NCBI RefSeq assembly: GCF_039543385.1
Contig: NZ_BAABJQ010000012.1
Coordinates: 62,001 to 126,000 of the forward strand
DNA: 64,000 nucleotides
Reading direction: 5' to 3'
From: Rugosimonospora acidiphila
GTDB taxonomy: Bacteria > Actinomycetota > Actinomycetes > Mycobacteriales > Micromonosporaceae
Within the stretch, counting starts at the first letter, position 1, and each line of letters begins with the position of its first letter. The notes beneath the pieces were generated by a model that was not told where the DNA came from, ran no database searches, and worked only from the letters and a program-made list of their open reading frames with translations. Both the position numbers and the translations under genes were made by a program. Shown here piece after piece: positions 46,450 through 55,776 of the stretch.

Positions 46450-46660
46450 GAGTCCATCCTGCCTCGCGCCCGGCCGAACCGCCCGCCGCTGCCACCCGGA
46501 CACCGTGGGGCCCGCTTCTCCGCCGGCCCCGCCGTTCTGCCGGGCGTGCCTTTCTGCCGAGCCCGCCTTTCTGCCGGGTCCGCCTTGGGTCGGGCCCGCC
46601 CGCCGCTGTTGCCCGCCGGGCGCTCGTCGCCTCGGGGCGATGGCCGGTAGCGTCGGGTGC

Positions 46661-47413
46661 ATGGATCCCTACGCCGCCGTGATCCTCGCTGGCGGTGCCG
46701 CTCGCCGGCTCGGCGGCGTCGACAAGCCCATGCTGATGGTGGGCGGGCGGCCCATGCTGCACCGGGTCCTCGACGCCGTAGCGGACGCCGTCGACCGGAT
46801 AGTGGTCGGCCCGCCCAGCCTGCGGTTGCCGGCGGGGGTGCGGCGGGTGCGGGAGGATCCTCCCGGCGGGGGGCCGGTCGCCGCCACGGCCGCCGGGCTT
46901 GCCGGCCTGGCCGGAGCAGCCGGGCCCGCCGGCTCCGCGGTTGTTGCCGGCTCCGCGGTTGTTGCCGGCTCGGAGGTAGTTGCCGGTCCGGCCGGTGTTC
47001 GCGGCTCGGATGCGGTTGAGGGCCCGGGTGTCCCCGGTGCCTTGACGGGCCTCTCCGTGCCCGTGGTGGCGCTGCTCGCGGCCGACCTTCCGTTTCTCGA
47101 TCGGGGGTCGATTCTCGCCCTCCGTGCCAGCCTGGCCGGCTCCGAGCCGGGCGGTGGCGTGCCGGCGGGGAGCGGGCCGGATGGCGTGGTGTTCCTGGAC
47201 CGCGACGGACGGCGCCAGACGCTGTGCGGCGTGTGGCGGACAGATTCGCTGCGGGCGGCGCTGGCCCGGGTCGAGCCGGCGGCCGGGGTACCGCTGCGCG
47301 TACTGCTGGCCGGCCTCCGCGTCGGGGAGGTGTCGGCGACGGCGGTCGGGCCGCCGCCGTGGTACGACTGCGATGAGCCCGACGATCTGCATCGCGCGGA
47401 GGAATGGATCTGA
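46661..47413 (+). CDS. mobA: Molybdenum cofactor guanylyltransferase
   Basis: A 250-residue MobA that makes the molybdopterin guanine dinucleotide required by DMSO-reductase-family enzymes. The signature LAGGAARRLGGVDKP is at the N-terminus and VALLAADLPFL is the metal-binding strand. Between them, about residues 80-130 are a repeated AVVAGS-type insertion encoded by an 18-base tandem repeat, absent from typical MobA. ATG 46661 has TAGCGT seven bases upstream (leaderless). Confidence 0.9.
   Translation: MDPYAAVILAGGAARRLGGVDKPMLMVGGRPMLHRVLDAVADAVDRIVVGPPSLRLPAGVRRVREDPPGGGPVAATAAGLAGLAGAAGPAGSAVVAGSAVVAGSEVVAGPAGVRGSDAVEGPGVPGALTGLSVPVVALLAADLPFLDRGSILALRASLAGSEPGGGVPAGSGPDGVVFLDRDGRRQTLCGVWRTDSLRAALARVEPAAGVPLRVLLAGLRVGEVSATAVGPPPWYDCDEPDDLHRAEEWI
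46931..46984 (+). repeat. 18-base tandem repeat inside mobA
   Basis: Units GGCTCCGCGGTTGTTGCC at 46931 and 46949 are identical. A third at 46967 differs at a few positions. They keep the frame and expand a loop in MobA. This could be a slippage-prone site. Confidence 0.85.
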
Positions 47414-47640
47414 TGTCCGCACTCGACGACTGGACCGACGCGGTCCGGGACGCGCTTCACCTCGATCCGATCGATCCGACCCTGGTCCTCGACGTGGCCC
47501 GGGACGTCGCGCACGGGGTGATGCGCCCGGCCGCCCCGGTGACGGCGTACCTAATGGGCCTGGCTGTCGGTCGCGGTGCGGATCCGGTCCAGGCCGCCGC
47601 CGTCATCGGTGAGCTCGCCGCCGGCTGGTCCGGCGACTGA
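47413..47640 (+). CDS. DUF6457 family protein
   Basis: A 75-residue helical protein (MSALDDWTDAVRDALHLDP) of the DUF6457 type that commonly sits beside molybdenum cofactor genes. Function is unknown. ATG 47413 overlaps the mobA stop by one base and has GGAGG ten bases upstream; ATG 47404 lies too close to that site. Its last 90 bases are antisense to the 3' end of the MFS gene. Confidence 0.75.
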   Translation: MSALDDWTDAVRDALHLDPIDPTLVLDVARDVAHGVMRPAAPVTAYLMGLAVGRGADPVQAAAVIGELAAGWSGD

Positions 47641-48807
47641 CCGTATCCGGCGCCCGATCGTCGACCACACGATGGCGAGCAGCACCGACAGCACGAGGGT
47701 GTAGGGCAGCAACGACCCCAACCCGAGACCCTGTGCCAGCGAGCCGGCGAGCCACGGGAAGACCGCGCCCCCGATCACGCTCGCGCCGACCAGTAGGCCA
47801 ACCGCCGTCGGCACCAGCCGGGCGGGAGCGAGCCGGGGGAGCACCGCGATCGTGGTCGGGAACACGGGGCCGAGGAAGAATCCGATGAGCCCGAAGCCGA
47901 TCGTCACGAGTACCGAGCCCGGCCCCAGCCAGGTCAACAGGGTGGCGACGCCAACTCCGGCGAGGCAGCCGTACATCATGGCCACCACGCCGATCCCCGC
48001 CCGGGTTGCGCTGGCGTTCAGCAGGAACCTGCCCAGCGTCAGGCCCAGCCAGTATCCGCTGACCACGTACCCGGCGAGCAGCTCACCCGCGCCCTTCTGC
48101 TGGGTGAGCAGGCTGAAACTCCAGTCGCCGACGGTGACCTCGATGCCCACGTACAGGCAGAGAAACGTGGCGGCCAGCCAGACGGTCGGGTGTCGCAGGG
48201 CGGCGCTGAGTGGGGCGCGACGGCCCTCGAAGGCCGGGTGTTCCTCCTCCTCGGGGACCTGCGCGATGCGCGACGGGAAGAGGGTGAGGAAGCCGGCGAG
48301 CAGCGGCACGGCGGCCACCGCCAGCAGCAGGTACACGTCCTGCCAGGGCCGGTGCGCGTGGAGCAGCGCGGTGGCCAGCACCGGGCCGATCAGCGCGCCC
48401 ACGCCGAAGAAGGCGTGCAGCAGATTCAACAGCGTGGTGTGGTTGGGCAGGGTCGTGAGGTACGCGTTGAGTCCAGCATCGAGGATGCCGGTGCCGAAGC
48501 CGAGCCCGATGTTCGCGATCAGCAGCACCACGAAGCTGGGCCGCAGTCCGATGCCGTATGCGAGGCAGCCGGTGACCGCCGCGCCCAGCGCGAGCTGCCC
48601 CCGCGCGCCGAGCCAGCGGATGAGCGAACCGTTCCCCACCCCGGACAGCACGTACCCGGCGGAGAAGGTGAAGAACATCGTGCCGATGGTGACCTTGTTG
48701 ACCTGGTAATCGGCCATCTGGCTGGGAATGAGTACGCCCGCGACGCCGGAGGTGACGCCGAGCAGGATGAACGATGCGAAGGCGAAGATGAGCCGGGCGC
48801 GGCTCAT
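47551..48807 (-). CDS. MFS transporter
   Basis: A 418-residue transporter with about twelve helices, of the sugar/fucose-permease-like MFS branch (SRARLIFAFASFILLGVTSGVAGVLIPSQM). The substrate is unknown. ATG 48807 overlaps the stop of the molybdoenzyme gene by four bases, so it may move a substrate or product of that enzyme; this is inference from coupling. The C-terminal ~30 codons are antisense to DUF6457. Confidence 0.87.
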   Translation of the reverse strand: MSRARLIFAFASFILLGVTSGVAGVLIPSQMADYQVNKVTIGTMFFTFSAGYVLSGVGNGSLIRWLGARGQLALGAAVTGCLAYGIGLRPSFVVLLIANIGLGFGTGILDAGLNAYLTTLPNHTTLLNLLHAFFGVGALIGPVLATALLHAHRPWQDVYLLLAVAAVPLLAGFLTLFPSRIAQVPEEEEHPAFEGRRAPLSAALRHPTVWLAATFLCLYVGIEVTVGDWSFSLLTQQKGAGELLAGYVVSGYWLGLTLGRFLLNASATRAGIGVVAMMYGCLAGVGVATLLTWLGPGSVLVTIGFGLIGFFLGPVFPTTIAVLPRLAPARLVPTAVGLLVGASVIGGAVFPWLAGSLAQGLGLGSLLPYTLVLSVLLAIVWSTIGRRIRSVAGPAGGELTDDGGGLDRIRTATDSQAH

Positions 48808-51164
48808 GCCGGTCCAAAGGATGCCGGCGCGCTCGGCGAGGACGCGGTGGGCGTTGAGCCGGGCGTCGCGGCGGCCGTTGCCGCCGAGCCGGAGGTCGCC
48901 GGTTCGAGGTGGACGATGATGCTCTTCGAGGCCGGGGTGTTCGAACCCTCCGCGGTCGAGTCGAGTGGTACCAGCACGTTCGCCTCCGGGAAGTAGGTGG
49001 CGGCGCATCCGCGCGCGCTGGGGTAGCCGACCACTCGGAAGCCGGCCGCCCGCCGCTCGTGGCCGTCGCTCCACTCGGACACGATGTCGACGAGCGTGCC
49101 GTCGGCGACGCCCAGGGCGGCGAGGTCCTTCGGGTTCACGAAGATGACACGCCGTCCATTGTGGACTCCGCGATAGCGGTCATCGAGCCCGTAGATCGTG
49201 GTGTTGTACTGGTCGTGGCTGCGTACCGTCTGTAGCAGCAGCCGCCCCGGCGGGATCCTCGTGACCTCGAGCCGGTTGACCACCAGGTTGGCGCGGCCGG
49301 ACGGGGTCGGGAACTGCCGGCGATCACGGGGCGGGTGCGGCAGGGTGAACCCGGCACCGGTGGCCACCCGGGCCTCGTAGTCGGTGAAGCCTGGTACGAC
49401 GGCCGCGATCTGTTCACGGACCGCCCGGTAGTCGTCCTCGTAGGTGGCCCAGGGGATCGGTGACGACGGGAGCGTGGCGCGGGCCAGCCGGCTGACGATG
49501 GCGACCTCGGAGAGCAGGTCCTCGGAGGCCGGGGGCAGCGTGCCCCGGGAGGCGTGCACCGCCGACATCGAGTCCTCGACCGTGACGAACTGCTCGCCGG
49601 AGCGCTGGGCGTCCCGTTCGGTGCGGCCCAGGCACGGCAGGATGAGCGCGGTCCGGCCCGGTACCGTGTGCGACCGGTTGAGCTTCGTCGACACATGTAC
49701 GGTCAGCTCGCACGCCCGCAGCGCGGCCAGGGTGACCTCGGTGTCCGGCGTCGCCGCGGCGAAGTTGCCGCCGAGGCCGAAGAACACCCGCACCGCGCCG
49801 TCGCGCATCGCCCGGATGGTCTCCACCGTGTCGTACCCGCGCCGGGCCGGCGGCTCGAAGCCCAGCCGTGACGCGAGCGACGGCATCCACTTGGGCGTCT
49901 CGTGCCACACGCCCATGGTGCGGTCGCCCTGGACGTTGGAGTGGCCGCGCACGGGGCAGAGGCCGGCGCCCGGCTTGCCGATCATCCCGCGCAGCAGCTG
50001 GACGTTGCTGATCTCGCGGATCGCCGCCACCGAGTCCCGCCGCTGGGTCAGGCCCATCGCCCAGCAGACGATGGTGGCGTCCGAGCTGGCCAGCATCCGG
50101 GCCGCCTCGACAATTTCCCCACGGTCGAGCCCGGTCGCATCGAGGACGTCGGACCAGTCGAGCTCGGCCAGCGCCGCACTGTACTCGTCGAAGCCCGAGG
50201 TGTGATCGTCCACAAAGGACTTGTCTACCGCGCCCCACTCCAGCAGCAGGGAGCCGAATGCCTGGAACAGCGCCAGGTCTCCGCCCACGCGGATCTGCAG
50301 GTACCGGTCGGCGAGCGGGGTGCCGTCGCCGATGACGCCCGACGGGCGCTGCGGGTTGCGGAAGCGCAGCAGGCCCGCCTCCGGCAGTGGGTTGACGGCG
50401 ATTATCTTCGCGCCCTTGCGCTTGGCGGCCTCCAACGCGGTGAGCATCCGCGGGTGGTTGGTGCCCGGGTTCTGCCCGACGACGACCAGCAGCGATGCCT
50501 GGTGAATATCGTCGAGCGTGACCGAGCCCTTGCCGACGCCGATCGTCTGGGTGAGCGCGACCCCGGACGATTCGTGGCACATGTTGGAGCAGTCCGGGAG
50601 ATTGTTCGTGCCGTACGCGCGGGCGAAGAGCTGGTACAGGAAGGCGGCCTCGTTGGAGGTTCGGCCCGAGGTGTAGAACGCGGCCCGGTCCGGTGAGTCG
50701 AGCCCGCGCAGCGTCGAGCCGACCAGTTCGAACGCGTCGTCCCAGGAGATCGGCGAGTAGTGGGTAGCGCCCGGGCGCAGCACCACCGGCGAGGTGATCC
50801 GGCCCTGCTGTCCGAGCCAGTGGTCGCTCCGCTCGGCCAGCGACGAGACCGGATGCGCGGCGAAGAACTCCGGGGTCACCCGGCGCAGCGTCGCCTCCTC
50901 GGCCACCGCCTTGGCGCCGTTCTCGCAGAATTCGGCGTGGTGCCGCTCGCCGGGCCCGGGCTCGGGCCACGCGCAGCCGGGACAGTCGAACCCGCCGACC
51001 TGATTGAGCTTGAGCAGGGTGCGCGCGGATCGTCGGACGCCCATCTGCGCCAGCCCGGGGGCCAGGCCGTGGATCACGCCTCCAACCCCGGCGGCACTTC
51101 GTTCGGGCCGTCGAATGGTCAGATTCTCGTCTCCGATGTCCTCGCGCGGCGCCTTTCGGACCAT
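48804..51164 (-). CDS. YdeP/FdhF-type molybdopterin oxidoreductase
   Basis: A 786-residue enzyme of the DMSO-reductase superfamily, in the branch of E. coli YdeP/YjgC (TIGR01701). The family landmarks FDCPGCAWP and AEFCENGAKAVA are near the N-terminus, then SNMCHESSG, which includes the likely metal-ligand cysteine. GRANLVVN, HDQYNTTIYGLDDRYRG and the C-terminal cap follow. The reaction is unknown for this branch. ATG 51164 has TATGGT six bases upstream. A Ser/Ala/Pro-rich tail overlaps the MFS gene. It depends on the FdhD and MobA encoded nearby. Confidence 0.9.
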   Translation of the reverse strand: MVRKAPREDIGDENLTIRRPERSAAGVGGVIHGLAPGLAQMGVRRSARTLLKLNQVGGFDCPGCAWPEPGPGERHHAEFCENGAKAVAEEATLRRVTPEFFAAHPVSSLAERSDHWLGQQGRITSPVVLRPGATHYSPISWDDAFELVGSTLRGLDSPDRAAFYTSGRTSNEAAFLYQLFARAYGTNNLPDCSNMCHESSGVALTQTIGVGKGSVTLDDIHQASLLVVVGQNPGTNHPRMLTALEAAKRKGAKIIAVNPLPEAGLLRFRNPQRPSGVIGDGTPLADRYLQIRVGGDLALFQAFGSLLLEWGAVDKSFVDDHTSGFDEYSAALAELDWSDVLDATGLDRGEIVEAARMLASSDATIVCWAMGLTQRRDSVAAIREISNVQLLRGMIGKPGAGLCPVRGHSNVQGDRTMGVWHETPKWMPSLASRLGFEPPARRGYDTVETIRAMRDGAVRVFFGLGGNFAAATPDTEVTLAALRACELTVHVSTKLNRSHTVPGRTALILPCLGRTERDAQRSGEQFVTVEDSMSAVHASRGTLPPASEDLLSEVAIVSRLARATLPSSPIPWATYEDDYRAVREQIAAVVPGFTDYEARVATGAGFTLPHPPRDRRQFPTPSGRANLVVNRLEVTRIPPGRLLLQTVRSHDQYNTTIYGLDDRYRGVHNGRRVIFVNPKDLAALGVADGTLVDIVSEWSDGHERRAAGFRVVGYPSARGCAATYFPEANVLVPLDSTAEGSNTPASKSIIVHLEPATSGSAATAAATPGSTPTASSPSAPASFGPA

Positions 51165-51170
51165 GCTCCG

Positions 51171-51176
51171 ACCATA
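51171..51176 (-). promoter_or_regulatory. TATGGT -10 box of molybdoenzyme gene
   Basis: TATGGT on the minus strand, six bases before the ATG. It is consistent with a leaderless transcript. Confidence 0.45.
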
Positions 51177-51354
51177 GCCCGCTTCACGGGAACTCGGCGG
51201 ATCTGAATATGGCCGATGGGGCGGAACGTCCGGTCGTCGTTCGGACCTCGTACGCCGTCCAGCTAAGGTGGGCCGAACGCGCAGGCTGGACGGTCCGTTG
51301 ACCGGACGGTTCGCCGACCGGGCATCGATGGGCGGTACGTAGGAGGTAGACCAG

Positions 51355-52497
51355 ATGTCGGCTGAGATTCCGCCGGACGTCCCGCCGGAGACCCCGCCGC
51401 ACGCTCCACCGGAGCCGTCGCCGGGCAAGCCCCCGCGGCCGCCCGCGGAGGCCGCGCTGCTGGACGACCTGGCCATGGGTACCGACCTGAAGTCGAAGGT
51501 CACCGAGGCGTGGCGCGACTTCGCCAGGGCGCTGGCCGAGCGCGCACCGGAGATGCTGGCCGGTACGCAGCTGGAGCTGACGCTCGACCCGACCGCATCG
51601 GGTACCGGCGACGCGATCTACGCGGTCACTCTCCAGTCGGGGCCGGATGACGCGCTCGGGGCGCTCGCGGTCGGCAATGCCTCGCTTCCGCCGGGTTACC
51701 GCCTGGATCGTGGGCAGGTGGCGGACCTGGTCGAGCTGGGCTGGTCGCCGCCCGGTGTGGTGCCGGGCTCCGGCGACGATTTCGGGCTGACGGGTACGGC
51801 CGAGGAGGCGACCCGGATAGCGGTGATCATTACCCGTACGCTGCGGGACATCTACGGCGCGCCGCACCCGGCGTTCGTCACCTACGCCGCCCGGGGCACG
51901 GACGACGAGGCGCTAACCGTCGGTCCGCTCGGCACGGCCCGCCCGGTGCTGCTGGGCGAGGGCCCGGACGCGGGCGCGGTGACCGAGCAGGACGCGGAGA
52001 ACCGGGTGCTGACCGGGGCCGCGGCGGCCGCGCGTGACCTCACCCTGCCGCTGCCCGAACAGGTCGCCGCCGTGGTGGCCGGACTGCTCAAGACCCAGCC
52101 GGAGCTGTTGCAGGTGGACGGCGACGGCGACATCGGCATCCGATCGGGCTCGGCGATGGTGTTCGTCCGGGTCCGCGACAACCCGCCGCTGGTGGACGTC
52201 TTCTCGCCGGTACTGACGGAGGTGCGTCCGACCGAGCAGCTGTACGTGCGGTTGTCCGAGCTGACCAACCGGATGCCGATCGGGCGGCTGTACTGCACCG
52301 ACGACACCGTCTGGGCCTCGGTCCCGGTGTTCGGACGGGACTTCCAGGCCACTCACCTGATGCTCGCGGTGCAGGTGATGACCGGGCTGGCGGACGAACT
52401 CGACGACCGCCTCGCCGGGGAGTTCGGCGGCAAGCGGTTCTTCGGGGACGAGAAGTCGGCGATCGGCGGGGGCGAGCACACCGGCATGTACCTCTGA
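51355..52497 (+). CDS. YbjN/T3SS-chaperone-like (TY-Chap) protein
   Basis: A 380-residue cytoplasmic protein. After a Pro-rich start (1-32) there are two regions of alternating helix and strand that resemble TY-Chap and YbjN domains, which are thought to act as peptide-binding chaperones in actinobacteria. The second region includes VRVRDNPPLVDVFSPVL and LYVRLSELTNRMPIGRLY. An AGGAGGT site about eight bases upstream fixes the ATG. It is divergent from the molybdoenzyme gene; no target is evident. Confidence 0.72.
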   Translation: MSAEIPPDVPPETPPHAPPEPSPGKPPRPPAEAALLDDLAMGTDLKSKVTEAWRDFARALAERAPEMLAGTQLELTLDPTASGTGDAIYAVTLQSGPDDALGALAVGNASLPPGYRLDRGQVADLVELGWSPPGVVPGSGDDFGLTGTAEEATRIAVIITRTLRDIYGAPHPAFVTYAARGTDDEALTVGPLGTARPVLLGEGPDAGAVTEQDAENRVLTGAAAAARDLTLPLPEQVAAVVAGLLKTQPELLQVDGDGDIGIRSGSAMVFVRVRDNPPLVDVFSPVLTEVRPTEQLYVRLSELTNRMPIGRLYCTDDTVWASVPVFGRDFQATHLMLAVQVMTGLADELDDRLAGEFGGKRFFGDEKSAIGGGEHTGMYL

Positions 52498-52508
52498 AAC
52501 AACGGGGG

Positions 52509-53072
52509 CTACCGCGATCGGGGCGGTGATTTCCGCGCCGTGCGACCGGGCGACGGCTTCGCCGCCGTGCGGCCGGGCGACGGCTTCGCCGCCGGACCGG
52601 TCGGCGCCGGGGCCGGGGCAAGGGTCGGCCCGGTGGTCGTCGGAGCCCCCTCGACCAGCCGGGACAGCACGATCATGCTTCGGGTCGAGGTGATGAACCG
52701 CTCCGCGCGCAGCCGCTCCAGCGCCTGCTCCAGGTGCGACATGTCCGCCGCGCGCAGGTGTACCAGCGCGTCGGCCTCGCCCGAGATCGTGTACGCCCCG
52801 ACCACCTCGGGGTGCCGCCGCGCGGCCGCGCCGATCTGCGCCGGCGTGGTGCGCCCGGTGCAGAACAACTCGACAAATGCCTCGGTGGTCCAGCCGACCG
52901 ATGCGGGGTCGATCACCGCCGTGAACCCCTTGATGACCCCGCCCGCGCGCAGCCGGTCGACCCGGCGCTTCACCGCCGGCGCGGACAGCGAGACCTCCGC
53001 ACCGATCTCGGCGTAGGTCGCGCGCGCGTCCGCCGTGAGCGACGCAATGATTCGCTGGTCTATCGCGTCCAT
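52509..53072 (-). CDS. Lrp/AsnC family transcriptional regulator
   Basis: A 187-residue regulator. The N-terminal helix-turn-helix is MDAIDQRIIASLTADARATYAEIGAEVSLSAPAVKRRVDRL and a RAM ligand-binding domain follows. The Lys/Pro/Ser/Arg-rich tail (about 150-187, with a repeated AAKPSPGRT) is unusual and basic. ATG 53072 is the conserved start, but GGAG lies 13 bases upstream; a TTG at 53078 would have ideal spacing. It is divergent from the dimethylargininase-like gene, its probable target. Confidence 0.9.
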   Translation of the reverse strand: MDAIDQRIIASLTADARATYAEIGAEVSLSAPAVKRRVDRLRAGGVIKGFTAVIDPASVGWTTEAFVELFCTGRTTPAQIGAAARRHPEVVGAYTISGEADALVHLRAADMSHLEQALERLRAERFITSTRSMIVLSRLVEGAPTTTGPTLAPAPAPTGPAAKPSPGRTAAKPSPGRTARKSPPRSR

Positions 53073-53132
53073 CTGCAACGGATAGCTCCTTTCACGCAAG
53101 CCTTTGCGCTGCCAGCGCCTTCTGAGGGTACC

Positions 53133-53138
53133 TACGCT
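53133..53138 (+). promoter_or_regulatory. TACGCT -10 box before the dimethylargininase-like gene
   Basis: TACGCT lies seven bases before the GTG at 53146 and about 60 bases from the divergent lrp start. An Lrp operator could therefore serve both genes. Confidence 0.45.
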
Positions 53139-53145
53139 TTGGATC

Positions 53146-53988
53146 GTGCCGAGGACGTATCTCATGTGCCCACCGGCGTACTTCGACGTCAAGTACGTGA
53201 TCAACCCGTGGATGGACGCCACCACCCCGGTCGACGCCGAGCTGGCCGTCAAGCAGTGGGACCGGTTGCGCGAAACGCTGATCGAATTGGGACACCGGGT
53301 ACACGTCCTGGCGCCGCAGGTCGGGCTGCCGGACATGGTGTACGCGGCCAACGGGGCGTTTTCGGTCGACTCGACGGTCTTCGGCGCCCGTTTCAGGTAC
53401 CCGCAACGCGCCGCCGAGGCAGCCGCGCATCAGGCCTTCTACGCCCGGCTGAGCTCGGAGGAGGCGCCGGGCGAGGACGCCGGGGGCACCCGCGCCGGGT
53501 GGCGATTCGTTGCGCCGACCGAGATCAACGAGGGCGAGGGCGACTTCACCTACGTACCGGGGCCGGGCCTGATCCTGGCCGGGTACGGCTTCCGTACCGA
53601 GCCGGCCGCGCACGCCGAGGCGCAGGAGGTGCTGGCCCGGCCGGTCATCTCGCTGCGGCTCGTGGACCCGCGCTTCTACCACCTCGACATGGCGCTGGCG
53701 GTGCTCGACGACACGACGATCGCCTACTACCCGGGTGCGTTCTCCGCGTCGGCGCAGGCGGTGCTGCGGCAACTGTTCCCCGACGCGGTGGTGGCGTCGG
53801 AGTCTGACGCGCTCGGGTTCGGCCTGAACCTGGTCAGCGACGGGCGCAACGTGGTGCTCAGCGCCGAGGCGAGCGACATGGCCGCCCGGCTCGTGGCGGC
53901 CGGGTACCTGCCGAGGCTGGTGGAGCTGACCGAGCTGAAGAAGGGCGGCGGCAGCGTCAAGTGCTGCGTCGCCGAACTCCGCGGCTGA
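53146..53988 (+). CDS. Dimethylargininase / amidinotransferase family
   Basis: A 280-residue pentein-fold enzyme of the DDAH type, which hydrolyses dimethylarginine to citrulline, or arginine in some members. The catalytic His is in FYHLDMALAVL and the nucleophile is in the C-terminal GGGSVKCCVAELRG. The substrate-binding start MCPPAYFDVKYVINPWM is intact. The start is GTG 53146 with TACGCT seven bases upstream. Pairing with a divergent Lrp suggests amino-acid control of arginine breakdown. Confidence 0.88.
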   Translation: MPRTYLMCPPAYFDVKYVINPWMDATTPVDAELAVKQWDRLRETLIELGHRVHVLAPQVGLPDMVYAANGAFSVDSTVFGARFRYPQRAAEAAAHQAFYARLSSEEAPGEDAGGTRAGWRFVAPTEINEGEGDFTYVPGPGLILAGYGFRTEPAAHAEAQEVLARPVISLRLVDPRFYHLDMALAVLDDTTIAYYPGAFSASAQAVLRQLFPDAVVASESDALGFGLNLVSDGRNVVLSAEASDMAARLVAAGYLPRLVELTELKKGGGSVKCCVAELRG

Positions 53989-54004
53989 TCGGCATCGGTG
54001 CCGG

Positions 54005-54451
54005 TCAGGAGACCGGAGTCAGGGCCCGGGCGACCGGGTGGAACACGTACCCGAAGGTGGCGTCGAGGGTGGACACGGCCTTGGGGTGCCGCGCCTTGAT
54101 CCAGAACCGTTCACGGATGCCGTCAATCGCCGTCGCGGCGAACTCCAGCGACGAGACCCGTGGATCGGGCGTCCAGGTGACGTACGACAGCTCGTGAATC
54201 GGTGCGTCCAGGTGCAGCCGGATCCGGCGCGCGAGCCGGCCCTCGTGGGTCACCACCAGCCGTTGCCGGCTCAGTACCAGCAGGTGCTCGCCGGCCAGCG
54301 GCCGGTCCGGGCGGATGCACCGGCTGACCAGCAGCACCGCGTCGTTGGCACCTATACAGCGCCGGAATACCGGGATGTGCCGACTGATGATCGGCATGGA
54401 CAGGCCGGCGTCGCCGGCCGCGGGCAGGAACGTCCGAGTGAACAGATCCAT
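54005..54451 (-). CDS. Hypothetical protein with PH-like strands
   Basis: A 148-residue protein of unknown function. The centre (LLVLSRQRLVVTHEGRLARRIRLHLDAPIHELSYVTW) is a run of beta strands like bacterial PH-type domains. There is no signal or membrane helix. The start is uncertain: ATG 54451 has AAGGAT immediately beside it, which is too close for a good Shine-Dalgarno, and the frame stays open to 54550. It runs convergent with the dimethylargininase-like gene. Confidence 0.6.
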   Translation of the reverse strand: MDLFTRTFLPAAGDAGLSMPIISRHIPVFRRCIGANDAVLLVSRCIRPDRPLAGEHLLVLSRQRLVVTHEGRLARRIRLHLDAPIHELSYVTWTPDPRVSSLEFAATAIDGIRERFWIKARHPKAVSTLDATFGYVFHPVARALTPVS

Positions 54452-54582
54452 ATCCTTACAACGACACGCATCAACACTCTGGTGCGGCGTTCGGTGAAGA
54501 ATTTCAAGGAGAAAGATCTCGGCCCGCCGTCCATCCGCCCGCCACGCCACGGACCTGGGGCGATGACCTGACTAGCGGGCGC

Positions 54583-55776
54583 TCAACGGGCCGGCAGGTT
54601 CTCGATGATGGTCGCGTTGGCCATCCCGCCGCCCTCGCACATGGTCTGGAGCCCGAATCGCAGCCCGCGGTCGCGCAGCTGAGCGAGCAGGGTGGTCATG
54701 ATCCGGGCGCCCGAGCCGCCGAGCGGATGCCCCAGGGCGATCGCGCCGCCGCGCGGGTTCAGCCGGTCCGGATCCGCCCCGGTCTCGGCGAGCCAGGCCA
54801 GCGGTACCGGCGCGAAGGCCTCGTTGACCTCGAAGACGTCGATGTCGGCGATGCCGAGCCCCGAGCGGTGCAGCGCCTTCTCGGTCGCCGGGATGGGCGC
54901 GGTGAGCATGATCACCGGGTCGGCCGCGGCCAGCACCGCGGTGTGAATGCGGGCCAGCGGGGTCAGCCCGTGCGCGGCGGCCCAGTCCGAGGTGGTGATC
55001 GCCAGTGCCGCCGCGCCGTCGGAGATCTGTGACGACGAGCCAGCGGTGACCACGCCGTCCGGCCGGAACGGGGTGGGCAGCTCGCCCAGCTTCGCCAGTG
55101 AGCTGTCGCGCCGGATGCCCTCGTCCCGGCCCACCACCGCCGTCGCGGCGTCACCATCCGGTACCTCGACCGGCGCGATCTCGCCGTCGAACGCGCCCGC
55201 GTCCTGCGCGGCGGCCGCCTTCTCATGGCTGGCCAGGGAGTACTCGTCGAGGCGGGACCGGGACAGGCCCCAGCGCTCCGCGATCATTTCGGCGCCGACC
55301 CCCTGGTTGAACGGGATGGCCGCACCGTCGGAGAAGCCGTCCGCCCCGGCGTACCGGGCCCGGACCATCGGGCCGAACGGATTGCCGGCGCCGGCCGAGG
55401 AGCCCATCGCCACCCGGGTCATCGACTCGACCCCGCCGGCCACCACGAGGTCGGCCTGGCCGGACAGTACGGCGGCGGCGGCGAAGTGCACGGCCTGCTG
55501 GCTCGAACCGCACTGCCGATCGACCGTGGTGCCGGGTACCGATTCGGGCCAGCCGGCAGCGAGCACGGCGCTGCGCCCCACGTTCCAGGCCTGGTCGCCA
55601 ACCTGCGACACGCATCCCCAGATCACGTCGTCCACGTCGGCGGGGTCGAAGCCGGCCCTGCCGGCCAGGGCTCGTAGCACGTGTCCGGACAGATCGACCG
55701 GGTGTACCGGCGCCAGCCCGCCCTTGCGCCGCCCGACCGGAGTCCGGACAGCTCCCACGATGACCGCGTCGCGCAT
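54583..55776 (-). CDS. Acetyl-CoA acetyltransferase (thiolase)
   Basis: A 397-residue thiolase. The catalytic cysteine is Cys89 in DRQCGSSQQ, the base pair of motifs is GGAIALGHPLGGSGARIM (His) and CEGGGMANA (Cys), and NEAFA is conserved. It could make acetoacetyl-CoA or cleave 3-ketoacyl-CoA; the sequence does not decide this. GAGGAG about six bases upstream supports the ATG. It appears monocistronic, and no partner beta-oxidation gene is adjacent. Confidence 0.94.
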   Translation of the reverse strand: MRDAVIVGAVRTPVGRRKGGLAPVHPVDLSGHVLRALAGRAGFDPADVDDVIWGCVSQVGDQAWNVGRSAVLAAGWPESVPGTTVDRQCGSSQQAVHFAAAAVLSGQADLVVAGGVESMTRVAMGSSAGAGNPFGPMVRARYAGADGFSDGAAIPFNQGVGAEMIAERWGLSRSRLDEYSLASHEKAAAAQDAGAFDGEIAPVEVPDGDAATAVVGRDEGIRRDSSLAKLGELPTPFRPDGVVTAGSSSQISDGAAALAITTSDWAAAHGLTPLARIHTAVLAAADPVIMLTAPIPATEKALHRSGLGIADIDVFEVNEAFAPVPLAWLAETGADPDRLNPRGGAIALGHPLGGSGARIMTTLLAQLRDRGLRFGLQTMCEGGGMANATIIENLPAR

